Shown: positions 47,243 to 59,354 of the stretch, piece after piece
Layout of the letters: the number at the start of each line of letters is the position of its first letter
How positions within the stretch are numbered: position 1 is the stretch's first letter
DNA from: Udeniomyces pyricola
Lineage: Eukaryota; Basidiomycota; Tremellomycetes; Cystofilobasidiales; Mrakiaceae
Assembly (NCBI GenBank): GCA_039545295.1
Contig: BCIK01000011.1
Location: forward strand, 304,132 to 368,131
Direction: 5' to 3'
DNA: 64,000 nt
Program-made: the position numbers and the translations under genes
The notes under the pieces: generated by a model
Seen by the model: only the letters and a program-made list of their open reading frames with translations
Database searches by the model: none
What the model was told of the DNA's origin: nothing

Positions 47243-49106
47243 ATGACCTCAACTTTGACCTCGACTGAATCTCCTAATGCCGTCTACCGCGCCTCGTCTA
47301 ACGCTGCCGCTGCTGCCGCCGCCGCTCAGCTCGCCCGAACGGTCGCCGAGTCGGTTCTTGACTCCCCCTCGACATCTCCTTCGCTCTCATCCTTGTCTTA
47401 CTCCCCAACACTGGGGTCGCTCGGTACTAGCACTCATAAGCTCATCTCAGAGACGCGCAAGCCACATTCCTCGCCCTCTCGAAACCAGCAGCAGTGTCAG
47501 TTGACAGATCGGCGACAACAACAACAACAACAACAACAACGGCAACAGCATCCACCGTCCCAGCGCGACCAAGGTCTGCGCGCGTTGGCGCTGCGAGCTC
47601 AAGAGAGGAGTCGACGAAGGGAGAGCTTTGGACCGAGAACCCCTCGGTCGGTAGGGCTCGAGTCGGTCCTGGAGGACGTCGAGGATGATGGGCAAGAGGC
47701 AAGTCAGGCTTCGGGACGGCTCGCCGGACGAGGTGAGAATGTCTTTGTTATCTTCTCTGCATCTTGTTCTGGGACGACCCGCTTGGAGAGTTTCCTAGGG
47801 TAATTCGTCGTGTAGGACGCGTGATGAAGTTGACACTGGACTTGGCGCTGACTAGTGATATTTATTTATTTTGGTTTTGTTTTGTTTTTTGGGTTCGTTT
47901 CTTACGTTGCTTTCTGGCCTTCTCACCCTCTCACTTCCCATTCGTCAAGATCTCATCTTTAACAATCCCACCTTGCGAGCTCGAACCTTGAGGACTTCTC
48001 CCTCTCCCTTGTTCTCACCCGTGGACTCGGTCCCAAACTCAAGCCCGTCCTCTGCATCGCCTTTTGTTGTGTCAAGCCACTCTGTTCAACTCGTCGCGAG
48101 TCCTTGGGACGAACCTTCCTTCCCTTCGTCCTCCTCGACGTCGTCCGATGACTTTTCCGATTCAGCCTCCAACTCGTCCGTCGATGAACCTTGCACAACC
48201 CCAACGTCCTGCTCCTCGTTTGGTTACCAGCAAGATCTTCCATCGCCCTCCATCCACGAGGCATCGACAGGAACCGCGGAGGCTTACTTTGATCAGAAAC
48301 GAACGGTACCTTTGACTCAACTCCCCGGAAGTCGATCTGCCTTTTTGGTTCTTCCTAACGGTCATATCGCGTCGGCAGGTCGATCCAAGGTGATCCCGCC
48401 GGCGGTGGGATCAGCGGTAAGGCGGCCGTCGGACCCTCTGCCCAAGAACGATTATGTCCTGCGAGCGGGCAAGAAGGAGCAGATCGATCTCATCCTCCCG
48501 TCTCTCGCGGCGCGCAAAGTTCAACAACATCGACAGCAGCAGCACCAGCATCAACAGCAGCCGTCTCAGCCACAGCAGCACCAAAGGCCTCGAAGCTCTG
48601 CCTCCCTCCCCACGCTGTCTCAAATCTCGGCCCGTCTTCAACCGACCAACCGTGCGACATTCCCATCGAGCGTCACGCTTCCCTCGCGACTCTCGGAAAC
48701 GACTGCGTCACCTATCATCGGTGAAGCAATGACTGGAACCTCGCGTCTTCCTGCGTTCCTGCTCGCGAGGAAACAGCAGCTCAGCGGAGAAACCAACGTG
48801 CCCCTCTTTTCCTCGACGTCATCCCCGGTCGTCGCCCAAAGGAGGGTTTCGGAGGGGGATCGACGACGGCTCGGGGAGAAGCAACCTCAGATAGGCGATG
48901 AGATGTCGAAGAGACAGGAAGCGAAGGAGGAGGAGGAGAAGGTAGACGACGAGGAGAGAGCAGACCACGATCTTTCGTTCAAACACATGGTCGTTCCCAT
49001 CTTCACCGTCACGCCACCTCCTGAACGCGTCGAGGAAGGATTGAAAGTCAAGGCGATGCTCTTTGGAAGGCTTTCTTCGGTCGCCGCATCGAAGGTCACT
49101 GCTTGA
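47243..49106 (+). CDS. Unknown Gln/Ser-rich protein, 2 exons
   Basis: Spliced protein of 548 residues; exons 47243-47732 and 47950-49106, with clear GT-AG sites. No recognised domain. It has an alanine run near residue 20, a glutamine run (CAA repeats at about 47516-47540), and a second Gln/His-rich block encoded around 48521-48588. Possible ordered pieces are LPGSRSAFLVLPNGHIASAGRSKV, ending in a Ser/Lys context, RRPSDPLPKNDYVLRAGKKEQ and FKHMVVPIFTVTPPPERVEEGLKVKAMLFG near the end. The composition suggests a cytoplasmic or nuclear regulatory protein with short linear motifs. Probably conserved only among close relatives. Confidence 0.7.
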
Positions 49107-50354
49107 TACCGGAAGTTCTCATGCCTTTCTTGCCCCCCCCCCCCTTCCCCTTTATCGTTGTCGTTGATCATCGTCAACGATAGTCTCGAATCTCATTCCT
49201 CATGCCCCTTTTAAAGCTCTCTGTCCTTTTATTTTTCTTTCTTTCTTCCACTCTTTGCGCCATCAATCACGTGACGTCCACTCTGCATACACGTTGATGT
49301 ATCCTTCACGTTCCCTTCTATTTGCATCATCCTATCCTTTCCTTATATACATCATCTTGTCCACTCCTGTCTGACCCCTCCGGCTCCTCCTCCTTCTTTG
49401 ATTCCCCTCCGCTCCCAACCCCCACCTGCTTCTTCTTCCCTTTTGCATTGTAATAACACTTTTTACCCTTTTCCTTACCTCCCCTCCCCCCCCCTCTCTT
49501 CCTTCTTCCCTTCCCTCTCCTTTGTGTCCTCATCCGATGTCGATCGCCCCGCTGGCCGGAAGCAAATCGGCACCTCATCAACCCAACCCCCCCCCTTCCT
49601 TCCCCTTCCCCCCCACACACCTTTTTTTTCTCTTGTTTTTTTTTTTTTTTGTCTTGAGAATCGCTCTTCGTCTGATTGTCTGATTGACGTTTGATGATTA
49701 CATGGTCGATTTCATTTCAACAGCATCATGGCCAGCTATTTTGGACATGAGTACTAGATCATCTACATCGTATTACTTCATATATATACATATGGGTACC
49801 TAGTACTCGGATCTCGACACTTGTGAGGCCTTGGTTGGGCCTTGCCGGTGTTGGTGACGTGTGTGTTGAATATATTGCTGAGTTGATCGAGAGGTTCAAC
49901 TTGCTGGTGGGGCTTCGATATAATTCTATTTTTTTTTTTACTTGCAAAGATCATATGGGGGCAACATAGAACCGACTTGGGATAGCCTGCTGCATGTGAT
50001 GGAGGTCGATCATGATCGATGATGCGTGCGTGCATGGAGGAAGCGCCAGTGGATCGGTTGGTTGGATGAGACCGCATCGCTCACTGTGTGCTGAGAGAAA
50101 GAGCGCGACGACTGGCGACTTTGCCAAGCCCTTGGGCGAGCTCGCCGCGCCAAGCCCAGCATTCTCTCACCACCGGGCGAAGCCACGCCTCATCAACTCC
50201 ATTCAACCACTAACTACTACGTCCATCCTCGACTCTCCCGTCCTTGTCTTCCTTCATCCATTCAACCACTCACACACAACACACACACCCATCAAACCAT
50301 CACATCACACCCACAAATCCGCATACTTCAAAACCTACGCCTTCCCTTCGGTTC
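49107..50354. other. Tandem intergenic region, PacC promoter
   Basis: 1.25 kb between two plus-strand genes. The first part (49107-49690) is pyrimidine-rich with C11 at about 49133-49144 and T runs. The second part is mixed, with TATATATA near 49781 and an A/C-rich CACACA-type leader at 50268-50330 before the PacC start. The PacC target core GCCAAG occurs at 50122-50127 (GCCAAGCCC) and again at about 50150-50155 (GCCAAGCCC), 200-230 bases upstream of the start codon. Confidence 0.5.
50122..50158 (+). promoter_or_regulatory. Two GCCAAG motifs upstream of PacC gene
   Basis: GCCAAG is the core sequence bound by ascomycete PacC. Two copies, both as GCCAAGCCC, lie within about 30 bases in the upstream region of the PacC-like gene. 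Autoregulation is an inference; six-base motifs are common by chance. Confidence 0.35.
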
Positions 50355-53300
50355 ATGAGCCACCCACAACTGTACTCGGCCCCACCGCCGACAAACGAGC
50401 AAGAGGGTCATCGCTGCTACTGGATAGGCTGTGACAAGGTTGCCACCGATCCCGAGGTTCTCTATGCTCATCTCTGCAACGAGTATGTACATCAGGTTGT
50501 AAATGATGCGTTTCGACCGGAACAGTGGGCGGTCACATTAAGACAGATAGGGCCAAGTCGACCCGGTTGGCTGACCAAAGACCTCATCCTTCCTTACGTT
50601 TCACCTTCCTCTCCACTGGGTCGCTTCTTTGGCTTGGCACGACCGCCCCCTTTTTCCCTTGATTCCTTCCGCCCGTCCCAAAAAACCTGTGCTGCTTCTC
50701 TCACCACCCCCTTGCCCTCACCAAATCTACCCAACCTACCGCTCGGGGCTTTTTTTTATTTATTATCTTCCTTCAGCCACATTGGCCGCAAGTCGACCGG
50801 GAACCTCTGCCTGACGTGTCGATGGAAGGGATGCGACGTCGAGTGCGCCAAGCGGGATCACATTACCTCTCATCTTCGAGGTTAGTCCGTACTCTCTTTC
50901 TTTTCTGTCCTTCCCGTTCATCCGTCGTCCAAGGCCAGACTTCGTGGGCAGAGCCTCTTCATCCCTGCCCGTGGCTTTCGGCGCGAATCGAATGACCATC
51001 TCCGTTGTGAATGGGATGCTGCTCGGATGCCTCGTCCAGGATGCTTGCTCTTTCTTCCGCCGTTATTCACTCCGGTCGCAGCCGATGATGACATGTACTG
51101 CACTGCTCATCTTAACCTCTCCCTGTGGGCCGTCCATGAAACTGATCCACTTCCTCGTTGACACCTATCTTTTTTTCGATGCCAGTTCACACGCCTCTGA
51201 AACCGCATGGTTGCTCGGTAGGTTCTATTCCTGTGTCGCTGTTAGATCGGGACCTGTAGTCGCTTAGAATACTTTGGATCTAAATCTAATCGCGTTGCCC
51301 TCGACCTGCCGACGTTGTCCACCCTTTTTTTCTTTTTCTTTTTTTTTTCTGTTGCATCGTCTGCTTTGCTTTCCTATCCCTCACCTGACTCATTGATTTC
51401 CTTTAGATCTGCAAGAAGACCTTTAAACGACCGCAAGATCTTAAGAAGCACGAAAAGATCCACACGACTGAACACGTTGCACTCAAAGGGTCCAAGGCCG
51501 CAGCAAGCAAGGCTGCGGCTGCCGCTGCTGCCGCCACCGGGGGAGCCCCCACCAAGATCAGAGATAGCGGCTCGAGCATCCAGCTCGACATCCCGGCTGG
51601 GCATGGCTCAAGCTCGAGGGGAAGCTTCTCAAGTGACCGCGAGTCTAATCCTCCTGGTATGTTGGTCGTTCTTGAAATCTATGGCCCAACAGATGTCTGC
51701 CATATCGGAATCTACGCTGATGCTCCGATGCTGAACCCTTGTTTTGTTTTGCGGGTTTTCTTTCATGTTTCTTTACAGAGTTCGCTTCGCCTCACTCCAA
51801 CTCGCTCTCTCCCAACTCGGCCTTGGCCTCGGATCCTATCACTCCTCCTCCTCTCGATCCCAACATCTTCCCTCCGCTACCGCTGCCTCACTCAAACTTC
51901 CCGACTTTCCCCGAGCTCCAACAATCAAGCTCGCAGTTTCCCTTTGGCTCGAACCTCGATCTGGGTGCTCTCAATGCTAGTCAGAGTCACGGCTTCGCTC
52001 AGTCCATCGGCCTCAATCATGACACCAACGCCGCTGGCACCTACCTTGGTTCCAGTTTCGGCGGAAGCGGAGGTGACCTTGGAGCTCATGCCGGTCAGAA
52101 GAGGGGGTCCAACTACGACGGCTTCTTCGAGGAGGTCAAGAAGAGGAAGATTGAACCGACGTATAATGCAGGTTCGTCTTGGTTTGATTTCAATCGCATC
52201 TCGACAATATCAATCAGTTCGCTCGTGCATGTTAGGGCGACGTTCGGACTCAATCCGTACTGACCTCAGCCAATATCTCTTCGTTTCACTCTGTCTCCCA
52301 TGCTTGGTTTTTCTTTTTTTTTTTGCTTTCCTTTGATGGTTACCTTCCACAGAGATGCAGCAGCGACTTGAGGAGATGTCACGCAACTTCACCCTTCCCC
52401 AACAGCCAGCCATGAACAGTCTGTTGCCCGACCGCTCTTACCCTGGCCAAATTGCTCCGCCGCTTGGATCCTACCCCCAGCTATCCGGTAGTGGTGGTGG
52501 TGTAGGGGTCAACAACGGTTTCTTGCCTACTCAAGGAAGTCAACCGACCTACCGCGATCTCCTTTCCCAGAACGCCGCAAGTCTCCTTCCCGATTTCGCT
52601 AGCGAGCAAGACGTTGCCGAAGCCAACAACTTCCTCTACAAGTTGCTTATGGAAGCGACCGCTAGTCAGCAACAGCAGCAACAGCAACAACAACAACAAC
52701 AGCAGTTCCAGCAACAGCAGCAGCAGCATCAGCCGTTCGGCGGAGCTATAGGAAACAATGGACTGCCGTTCAATGGACTCGGGGGTGCAGCGGGCTCCAA
52801 TTATCAACAGCGAAACCCAGTCATGTTCGACGCCAACGTCCTCGCTCAACTCGGCCTCTCGGGCGCACCAGGCCTCGACCCCAACGTCCTCTTCAACCAG
52901 ATTGCGATCCAAACGCGACAATATGAACTCATTACCCAACTTGCTCAGCAACAGCAGCAACAGCAACAGCAACAAGGCCATTCGTCTCTTCCCATCCCCC
53001 TCATGTCCAACAACGGCAACAGCAACCACTCTCCATCAGGCAGCCTTTACCCTTCCCTCAACTTCGATGCCAACTTTGGCATGCCCATGCCGTCTTCATT
53101 ACCCTCACAATCCCAACACTTGCTCCATGCGGGTCTTCTCCCTCAGCAGCAGCAACAGCAACAGCGGGGAGCAAGTCTCAGTGGTCATGGCAATGGCCAG
53201 TCCCTTTATCCCTCGCTTTCGCTCCCTCCTCCCAATGCCACGAACCGGCCGATCGCTTCGCTTCCGTCTCACCGTACGACGCACTCCTCGAGCTCGGGCA

Positions 53301-54877
53301 GCACCCTTCAAGGCAATGCCAGCCCTCCATTGACTGCTCACCTTGGTATGCAGACCCTACTCTCCAACGTCCTTCCTGGCTCAAGCGGTGGCACCTACCA
53401 GAACCATTCGTCGCCCTCCACGTCCTCCTCGTCAGACTCATACTACTCCTCTCCCCACTCTGGCTCCGAGTACGAATCAAGTAACACGTCGGTTCAATCT
53501 GTCGAGCAGCTCTTCCTCGGTTCCGATCTCTCGTCGTTCCCTCATTCCTCAAACGCCTCGACATTGGCATCGTCGCCCAACCTTGCCTCACACAGTCCCC
53601 ACTCCCTCTACCCGTCACTCTCCAATGGAACAAACCTCGATGCAAGCCGACTCTCCTCTCCCCATCACCATTCGTCGTCGTCGACGACGCTTTCACCTAC
53701 GATGCGTCACTCACTCGACTCGCTCGCGGTCAGTCGCGGTCCGAGCGTCTCGGCAGGACTCGCCCCGGGAGATCTTATGGGTCTCGGCGTCAGCAGCAGG
53801 ACTTACAGGATGATGGAGCCTTTGGGAAGTGCGGCGGTCTCGAGAGAAAGGGAGAGCAACGAACGTGGCTCGGCGGACGTCGAGGACGAAGACGAGGAAG
53901 AAGAGCAGGCGATTCCGAAGGCTGAAGAGGCTGGCGAGCAGCAGCAGCAGCAGACGATGGATCAGGACAAGGACAGAGACAACGCGAGCGACATCGACGA
54001 GGACGATGCGCTTTCCACCTCTCCTGGTTTGCCTTCGATCCTTCAGCGAGTCCTCTCCTCTGCCAACGATCCTGACCTCAAGCTTCCTTCGATTTTGAAG
54101 CACCACCATCATGCCTCGACCGGTGCCTTGACTCACCGGCCCCATCGATCGAGCTCCCAAGCGTCATCTGTGTCCTCTTCATCCTCGACCGTCGCCGCTG
54201 GAGGACGAAGTGTCTCGCCTGCCCCAAGCTCGCACGGATCGCCTATTCCTTCCTCACACTCTTCCATATCGACTGTCAACGAAGAATCTACTGCTTCGTC
54301 GGCTTCGTCTTCTCGCCCATCGACGCCGATGAGGCAACTCCCTTCGTTCTCGTCTTCACCCGCTTCGTCCGTTTCGTCTGCGACGACGACGAATCACGTT
54401 TCTCTCCCAAGTTTCAGCTCACTTTCGTTGTACCCGACGCTCCCGGCCCTTGTGCCTCTCGGAGCCAACACCGTTTCACCTGCGGGCCCGACGAGCCTCC
54501 CTCCCCTCGATACGACTTCTCTCCGTTCTCTCGACTCGTCCGAGTCTTGTCTACAGACTGCGTCGACACCGACTCAACGCTTGCCGCCGCCGCCGTCGAC
54601 TCACTTGCCAACCAAAGCATCTCCCTCCTCCTCTTCCTCAAACGTTGCGCCGACATCTTCCTCCTCGGCCGCTGCGGCTGCCGCCGCGGAGAAAGCGGCG
54701 CGAGACGTCGAGCTCATCAAAGCGCTGCTCGTCGCCGTCAACGCCAATTGGAAACGTTCTCAGCAGGAGAAGAGTCGATACCAACAAGATGACGAAGAGA
54801 GATTAGCGAGGGAGGCAAGCGGGCATGCGCTTCCTAAAATGCAGGTCGGCGTTAAGCTCGAAGCGATGGAGGCTTGA
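50355..54877 (+). CDS. RIM101: PacC/Rim101 pH-response zinc-finger factor, 6 exons
   Basis: C2H2 transcription factor of ambient-pH signalling, 1143 residues; exons 50355-50482, 50777-50880, 51186-51217 (32 bases), 51407-51656, 51779-52171, 52353-54877. Three zinc fingers: finger 1 [20 protein letters not shown], finger 2 [20 protein letters not shown] after the [12 protein letters not shown] linker, finger 3 split over exons 3 and 4 as [23 protein letters not shown]. This arrangement and wording are diagnostic of PacC/Rim101. The downstream [25 protein letters not shown] is also shared with the family. The long C-terminal region has Gln runs (52666-52720, 52946-52976, 53143-53164), Ser-rich blocks and an acidic stretch ([11 protein letters not shown]). 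In ascomycetes the C-terminus is removed by proteolysis at alkaline pH; the mode here cannot be read from sequence. Confidence 0.93.
52666..52735 (+). repeat. CAG/CAA polyglutamine tract in PacC
   Basis: Interrupted CAG/CAA repeats encode about 20 glutamines (broken by Phe and His) in the last exon of the PacC-like gene. Two shorter Gln runs follow at about 52946-52976 and 53143-53164. Confidence 0.85.
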
Positions 54878-56137
54878 AGAGAAGAACCCCATCCCTCCCC
54901 GACTGCTTTTTTTCCATTTTTTTTTTCATTCGCTTCTTTTTCCTTGTTCTTCTTTTTCTTACGCGCGCGTTCGGAGTGAATTCGCTTGTTTGTCTTCTGT
55001 GTTCTCTTTCCGTGAATTCCCCTTTCTTCCTCTTTCTCTCTCAATCTTCTTGGGCTCGCTCCTCGTTGTATTTCCTCTCCCTTCCCCCCCCCCCTTCCTT
55101 TTCGTCCCTTCTCCCCATTTTGTTTCCTCTTTCGGTTTTCTGCCTTGCTTGTCTCACTTGAACTTTCTGACTTCCCTTCGTTATCTCTCTCTCTCTCTCT
55201 CTTTCATTCTTGACCTCTGGCTACCTTTTGACCTTTTTTCCTTTTTCTTTTCCTTCCTTTCTTCGTTTTCGTCTTGTTCGTTCCTCTGACCCATCGGTCC
55301 CGACCCTCGCCTCCCCCCTTTTTTTTTCTCTCGTTCCTCGTTCCTTTTTGATTTTTTCATTGTTTTCATTCTTGCCCTCCTTGCTCTCTCGCTCTTTCGG
55401 TGGTCTCGTGTGTGTGTGTGTGTGTGTTTTTTCAGAATATTTCATGTCTTTCTCTTCTTACACTTTTTTTCCTCCTCGCGCCGAAATTATGAGCCATGCC
55501 CATGATGCCAGTTGAGTTGGTTTAAGGGGGAGGGGGGGGGGGATTTGGAAAACCAGTCAATGGTCATGACAAGAAACAGGACAGGCGATGCTTGTGTACG
55601 TGATAGAGATGATGGGGACTTTTATAGGGCAGAGAGAGAGAATCGAGACCGAGAAGAGCTGGGATGTAGGAAATGGTTGATGGACAAGTTTAAGGAGAAA
55701 CACAGACGAAAGAAGGGGAAAAAAAAGAAGAAGAAAAAAACAGGGAGGCGAGGAGAAGAGAAAAAGGGGGGCAAACGAGCGAGAGAGACAGAGAGAGTGT
55801 GTGTATATGGCAGATACAATACAAGAAAAAATGAGAGATGGAAGGTGGGTGAATCGTGTATGAGAAAGCAGTCAGGTCACTGAACCGGATCCGATGCAAA
55901 AGGTAAAAAGAGAAGAAGAATGAGAATGAAAAGAGGGGAGAAATGCGAAAGAGTGGGAAAACAAAAGAAGGACTGATGGGAAATCCAAAGCTTCGGTTGA
56001 GAGGGGGAAAGGGAAGGGGGGGGGGGCAGAAAGGAAAAGACTGTAATTGACACAACACACTTCAGGTTCCCTTCTCTACTTCCTGGGTTTCTCAGCCAAC
56101 GCACACTGTCCCTGCTTCATACATACATCCTCCTCCC
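54878..56137. other. Convergent 3' region with pyrimidine/purine switch
   Basis: Between the PacC stop (+) and the Srf1-like stop (-). From 54890 to about 55480 the plus strand is nearly all C/T, with (TC)n at 55184-55203 and (TG)n at 55408-55427. From about 55515 to 56045 it is purine-rich. The switch near 55490 probably marks where the two pyrimidine-rich 3' UTRs meet. No gene seen. Confidence 0.6.
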
Positions 56138-56593
56138 TCATCTCCGACCACCAGGCCCGCCCCTCTTCCTAGCGGTGACTTTGGCAAAGACCCTTCCAAG
56201 ACTGACGAGATTGACGAACAAGAAGCCAACAGTTCCCACCAGGACCGAACTCGCCAACGCAATCTGCCACCCACAAATCGATCGACCCCTCCCTAGGCCC
56301 AACCCTCGAACACCCCCAACGACGGTCGAGCTCGAGACCGCCCGAAACGGCGTCCACCACGTCGAATCGCCCGCGACGCACTTGATGGGCGTCGAGAGCA
56401 GGTCGTTGAGCGTCAGCGACAGGAGCGACGACATCAGTGAGATTGACGCCAGGTCGAGCGAGGTAAACACGAGTTTATGCGGAAGAGACCAGAGTCCGAT
56501 GGGTTTAGAGAAGTATTCGAAATAAAGCGCAAGGACGATGTGAAGGAGGAGGAGCGGGGTGTAGATGATGGCGACTGCGTGAAAGTTGAAAGT

Positions 56594-56644
<51 letters not shown>

Positions 56645-58913
56645 GAAGAAAGGACGAGATAACACAGAACGACAAGACGTTTTATTCAGTAAAGCGACCG
56701 GCCAGCCACAAGCGTGGAAACACATAAAGACAACAGAGAGGAAAAGAGACAGCCACACTCACCGACCGGACTACTACCCGTCAAGCCATCCAATCCTAAC
56801 ACCTTCTCTAGTCTTCGGATCTTGATCGCTAATCCCATCGTGATTGCTGTCAAGACAAAGCTTCCAAACCTCACGATTAACGGCACCCAATGGCTCTGAC
56901 CAAGCCAATACCAAAACCTTTGTGCTCTCGATTTGCCGACGAGTTCTTCGTTGAGTGTCGAGCGTGTTTGGAGGTGGTTAGGGTTGGGAAGGTAAGGTTC
57001 GGACCACCCGGGTGTCTTTGAGTAGTGTGCTGAATGGTGGGCAAAAGAAGGAGAAGGGATAGCAATCTTCATAAACTTCGAGGAGCGGCGATTGTTGCGT
57101 TTGCTGTGACTACTGTTGGAGTCGTGGTGTGAAGAAGAGGTCCGGCTCATGGTTGGGAGAGGGCCGAGAGTGGACATCTCCGAGTGGAGCAACGGCGGCG
57201 GCGGAGGAAGTGGATAACCATACATCGATTCGGCCCGAGAAGGGGGTGTTGATGGACAAGCCAGCTTGGAGCGCGCAAACGAAGGTGGAGATTGTTGATC
57301 GGAGAAACAGTCTCTTGACCGACTTGTGGGCGATTCGTTACCGTCTTCACCTCCTGACAAGAAGGGCGGCGAGGCGAGATCCTCTTCGGTGAAGTAGCTC
57401 TTCTCTTCGCTCGAAGCAAATCCAACAGCTCGTCGACTACCCCTAAGCCCACGAGTACCAGCACCCCCTCCTCCTAATCCGTTGCCAAATGGCCACCACT
57501 CGCTCCTGCCTCCCTCGTCCGCTGAGCTTCTTCGACAGGCACTGTCATCGGTCGGATGAGCTGCTCCTCCTACAAACCCTTCGCGTTGATCCACCCCTCC
57601 CCGCTCGGCTCGATCAAGCCCTCCCCAAACCGAAGCGAGCGAACCAAAGTCTCTTCCAAACAAAGGAATCCCTCCACCTCCGCCGCCATCTCTCGAACGT
57701 GATCGTTTGGGAGCCCAAGGCATAGAGCTAGATGGAATAGATGGTGGGGATGAAGAGGATGCATGTGCGTTGTATGGGACGGCCGACGGACTAAGGAAAA
57801 AGCGAGAAGCCGAGGACGTCGGCGAGGGGTCATTGATCAGAGTTCGATTATTGGAGGATGATACAGACGAGCGTGACGGGTCAGATGAAGATGAGTTGAC
57901 AGTGCCTCCGTTGATAGTTAGCAGAGAGGAAGAGGACAGGAGGGTAGGTGACCCGGGCGGCGTTGGGGGTCGGTCGCGAGCAAACTCTGGAGAGAGAGGG
58001 GTGAACATCAAAACGTCAGCCTTGCTCTTGGTCAGCACAGTGGTTATCTCGGCCTCCGGAGCTTGTGAATTGGGTGTGGTGCACATAAGAATCTGTCGGG
58101 TATGCGTTTGAACCTCGACATCTCGATTGAGTGGTTGATCAGCCAGAGACAACGTGCCACCCTTTCACCAACGTTTGAAAGTCCAGGACGGTAGCCACGA
58201 AGAGATGAGTCGGTGCAACCGTTATCCCGACGCGCCATCGCCATGGCCCGATACCACGCGAAGGAGAGCCATATGGTCCCATGGATAAGATGTCATTAAA
58301 GACCTCAAATGATGCGCATGTCCCTCGAATAACCATGCCGCGCAATTTTTTTAAGCGACCGCTTAGACCCGATGAAGTAGAGGAAAGTCAACGTAGGACA
58401 CGTCCGATGACCACAGCCACCCCCGCATTAGCCGGGTCCTGGTCAGGGTGGATTGGACGGCACTCATTGAGTCGACAGTGACCAATGCCTGATGAAATCT
58501 CCATCGTGCCACAGACATAGACCAGTATGGCTGAGGACTAAACGGAGCATCCAAGCAGCGGCCAAGATCCATGGCCCAAAGGGTAGACGAGAACCCGGAG
58601 CCAAGCAGTCTTGCCACTTCGGCGTCGTGTTTCCCCTGACTGAACCCAGGGTTTGCCCAAATAGGTGAGTGAGAGCGAGAGCATACTCACTGGGGATAGT
58701 TTGGACCCTCTTCCTGCCTAGGCTATCGTCTTGTCTCTTCCATGTCTCTCCCGAAGTGGAGGTGGACCCGCTGGTGATGCTGATGGAGTCTTTGGCCCCT
58801 TTGGACTTTGAGCGAGGCTTGGTTCGGTGCGAGGATGTTGATGCAGTAGGGACGTTGGCGTTGGGAAAGGCTGGATGGGTGGGTGAGTTGACGGGTGAGG
58901 AGCTAGTGGACAT
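56138..58913 (-). CDS. Srf1-like multi-pass membrane protein, 3 exons
   Basis: Spliced protein of about 672 residues; exons 58913-58691, 58121-56763, 56574-56138. The C-terminal part has four membrane segments: WVPLIVRFGSFVLTAITMGLAI, VAIIYTPLLLLHIVLALYFEY, LVFTSLDLASISLMSSLLSL and ASSVLVGTVGFLFVNLVSL. The order, with EYFSKPIGL after the second segment, resembles fungal proteins annotated as regulator of phospholipase D Srf1. The N-terminal 400 residues are Ser/Pro/Gly-rich and probably cytosolic. The exon 2 to 3 intron contains a 49-base G run (plus strand). The first intron (about 570 bases) is unusually long here, so the first exon is less certain; its frame and donor (CCCA|GTGAGT) agree with exon 2. 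Confidence 0.6.
56595..56643. repeat. 49-base poly-G (poly-C on gene strand)
   Basis: Uninterrupted run of 49 G on the plus strand. It lies inside the second intron of the Srf1-like gene (56575-56762). On the transcribed sense strand it is poly-C ending about 20 bases before the 3' splice site, where a pyrimidine tract is expected. Confidence 0.97.
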
Positions 58914-59354
58914 GGGTTGGGTGTAGGCGGGATTGGTGTGAGGTGAGGAAGATATATGCGGTCGGATGGATGGATGGGTGGATGAGTGTAGGTATATATG
59001 CGGGGGAGCAAGCAACTACTGGCAAGAGCGCGAGATAAGTGTATGGTTAGTCGTGTCGGCTCTATGATGGTCTAGTCGATCAGAGGGTAAACGGGTGTGA
59101 GGTGACCGGTGGCCGCTGGTGCGCTGATGCGCGTGGCGGCGCCGCCTCTTTGGGCGAGAAATAACTACAAGGATGTGGCCGGTGTGGCCAGTGTGGGACC
59201 TCTTGTTGTCCGCAGTCGATACCTTCCACTGTCCGCAGTCGGTAGTCATGCCCCGATCAGAGCTCGTCCCCAAACGCGATTCTATACAACCGTTCGCGCA
59301 CCCAACTATCCATCCTGTCTCACCACCAGTACTCTTCCAACCTTACACTCAGCC
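58914..59354. promoter_or_regulatory. Divergent promoter (Srf1-like / CHM7)
   Basis: 441 bases between divergent start codons. Near the minus-strand gene the plus strand shows GGATGGATGGGTGGATG repeats (58965-58985) and TATATATG (58992-58999). In-frame ATGs upstream of 59355 (from 59109) could extend CHM7, but the 59355 start is more typical. Confidence 0.45.
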
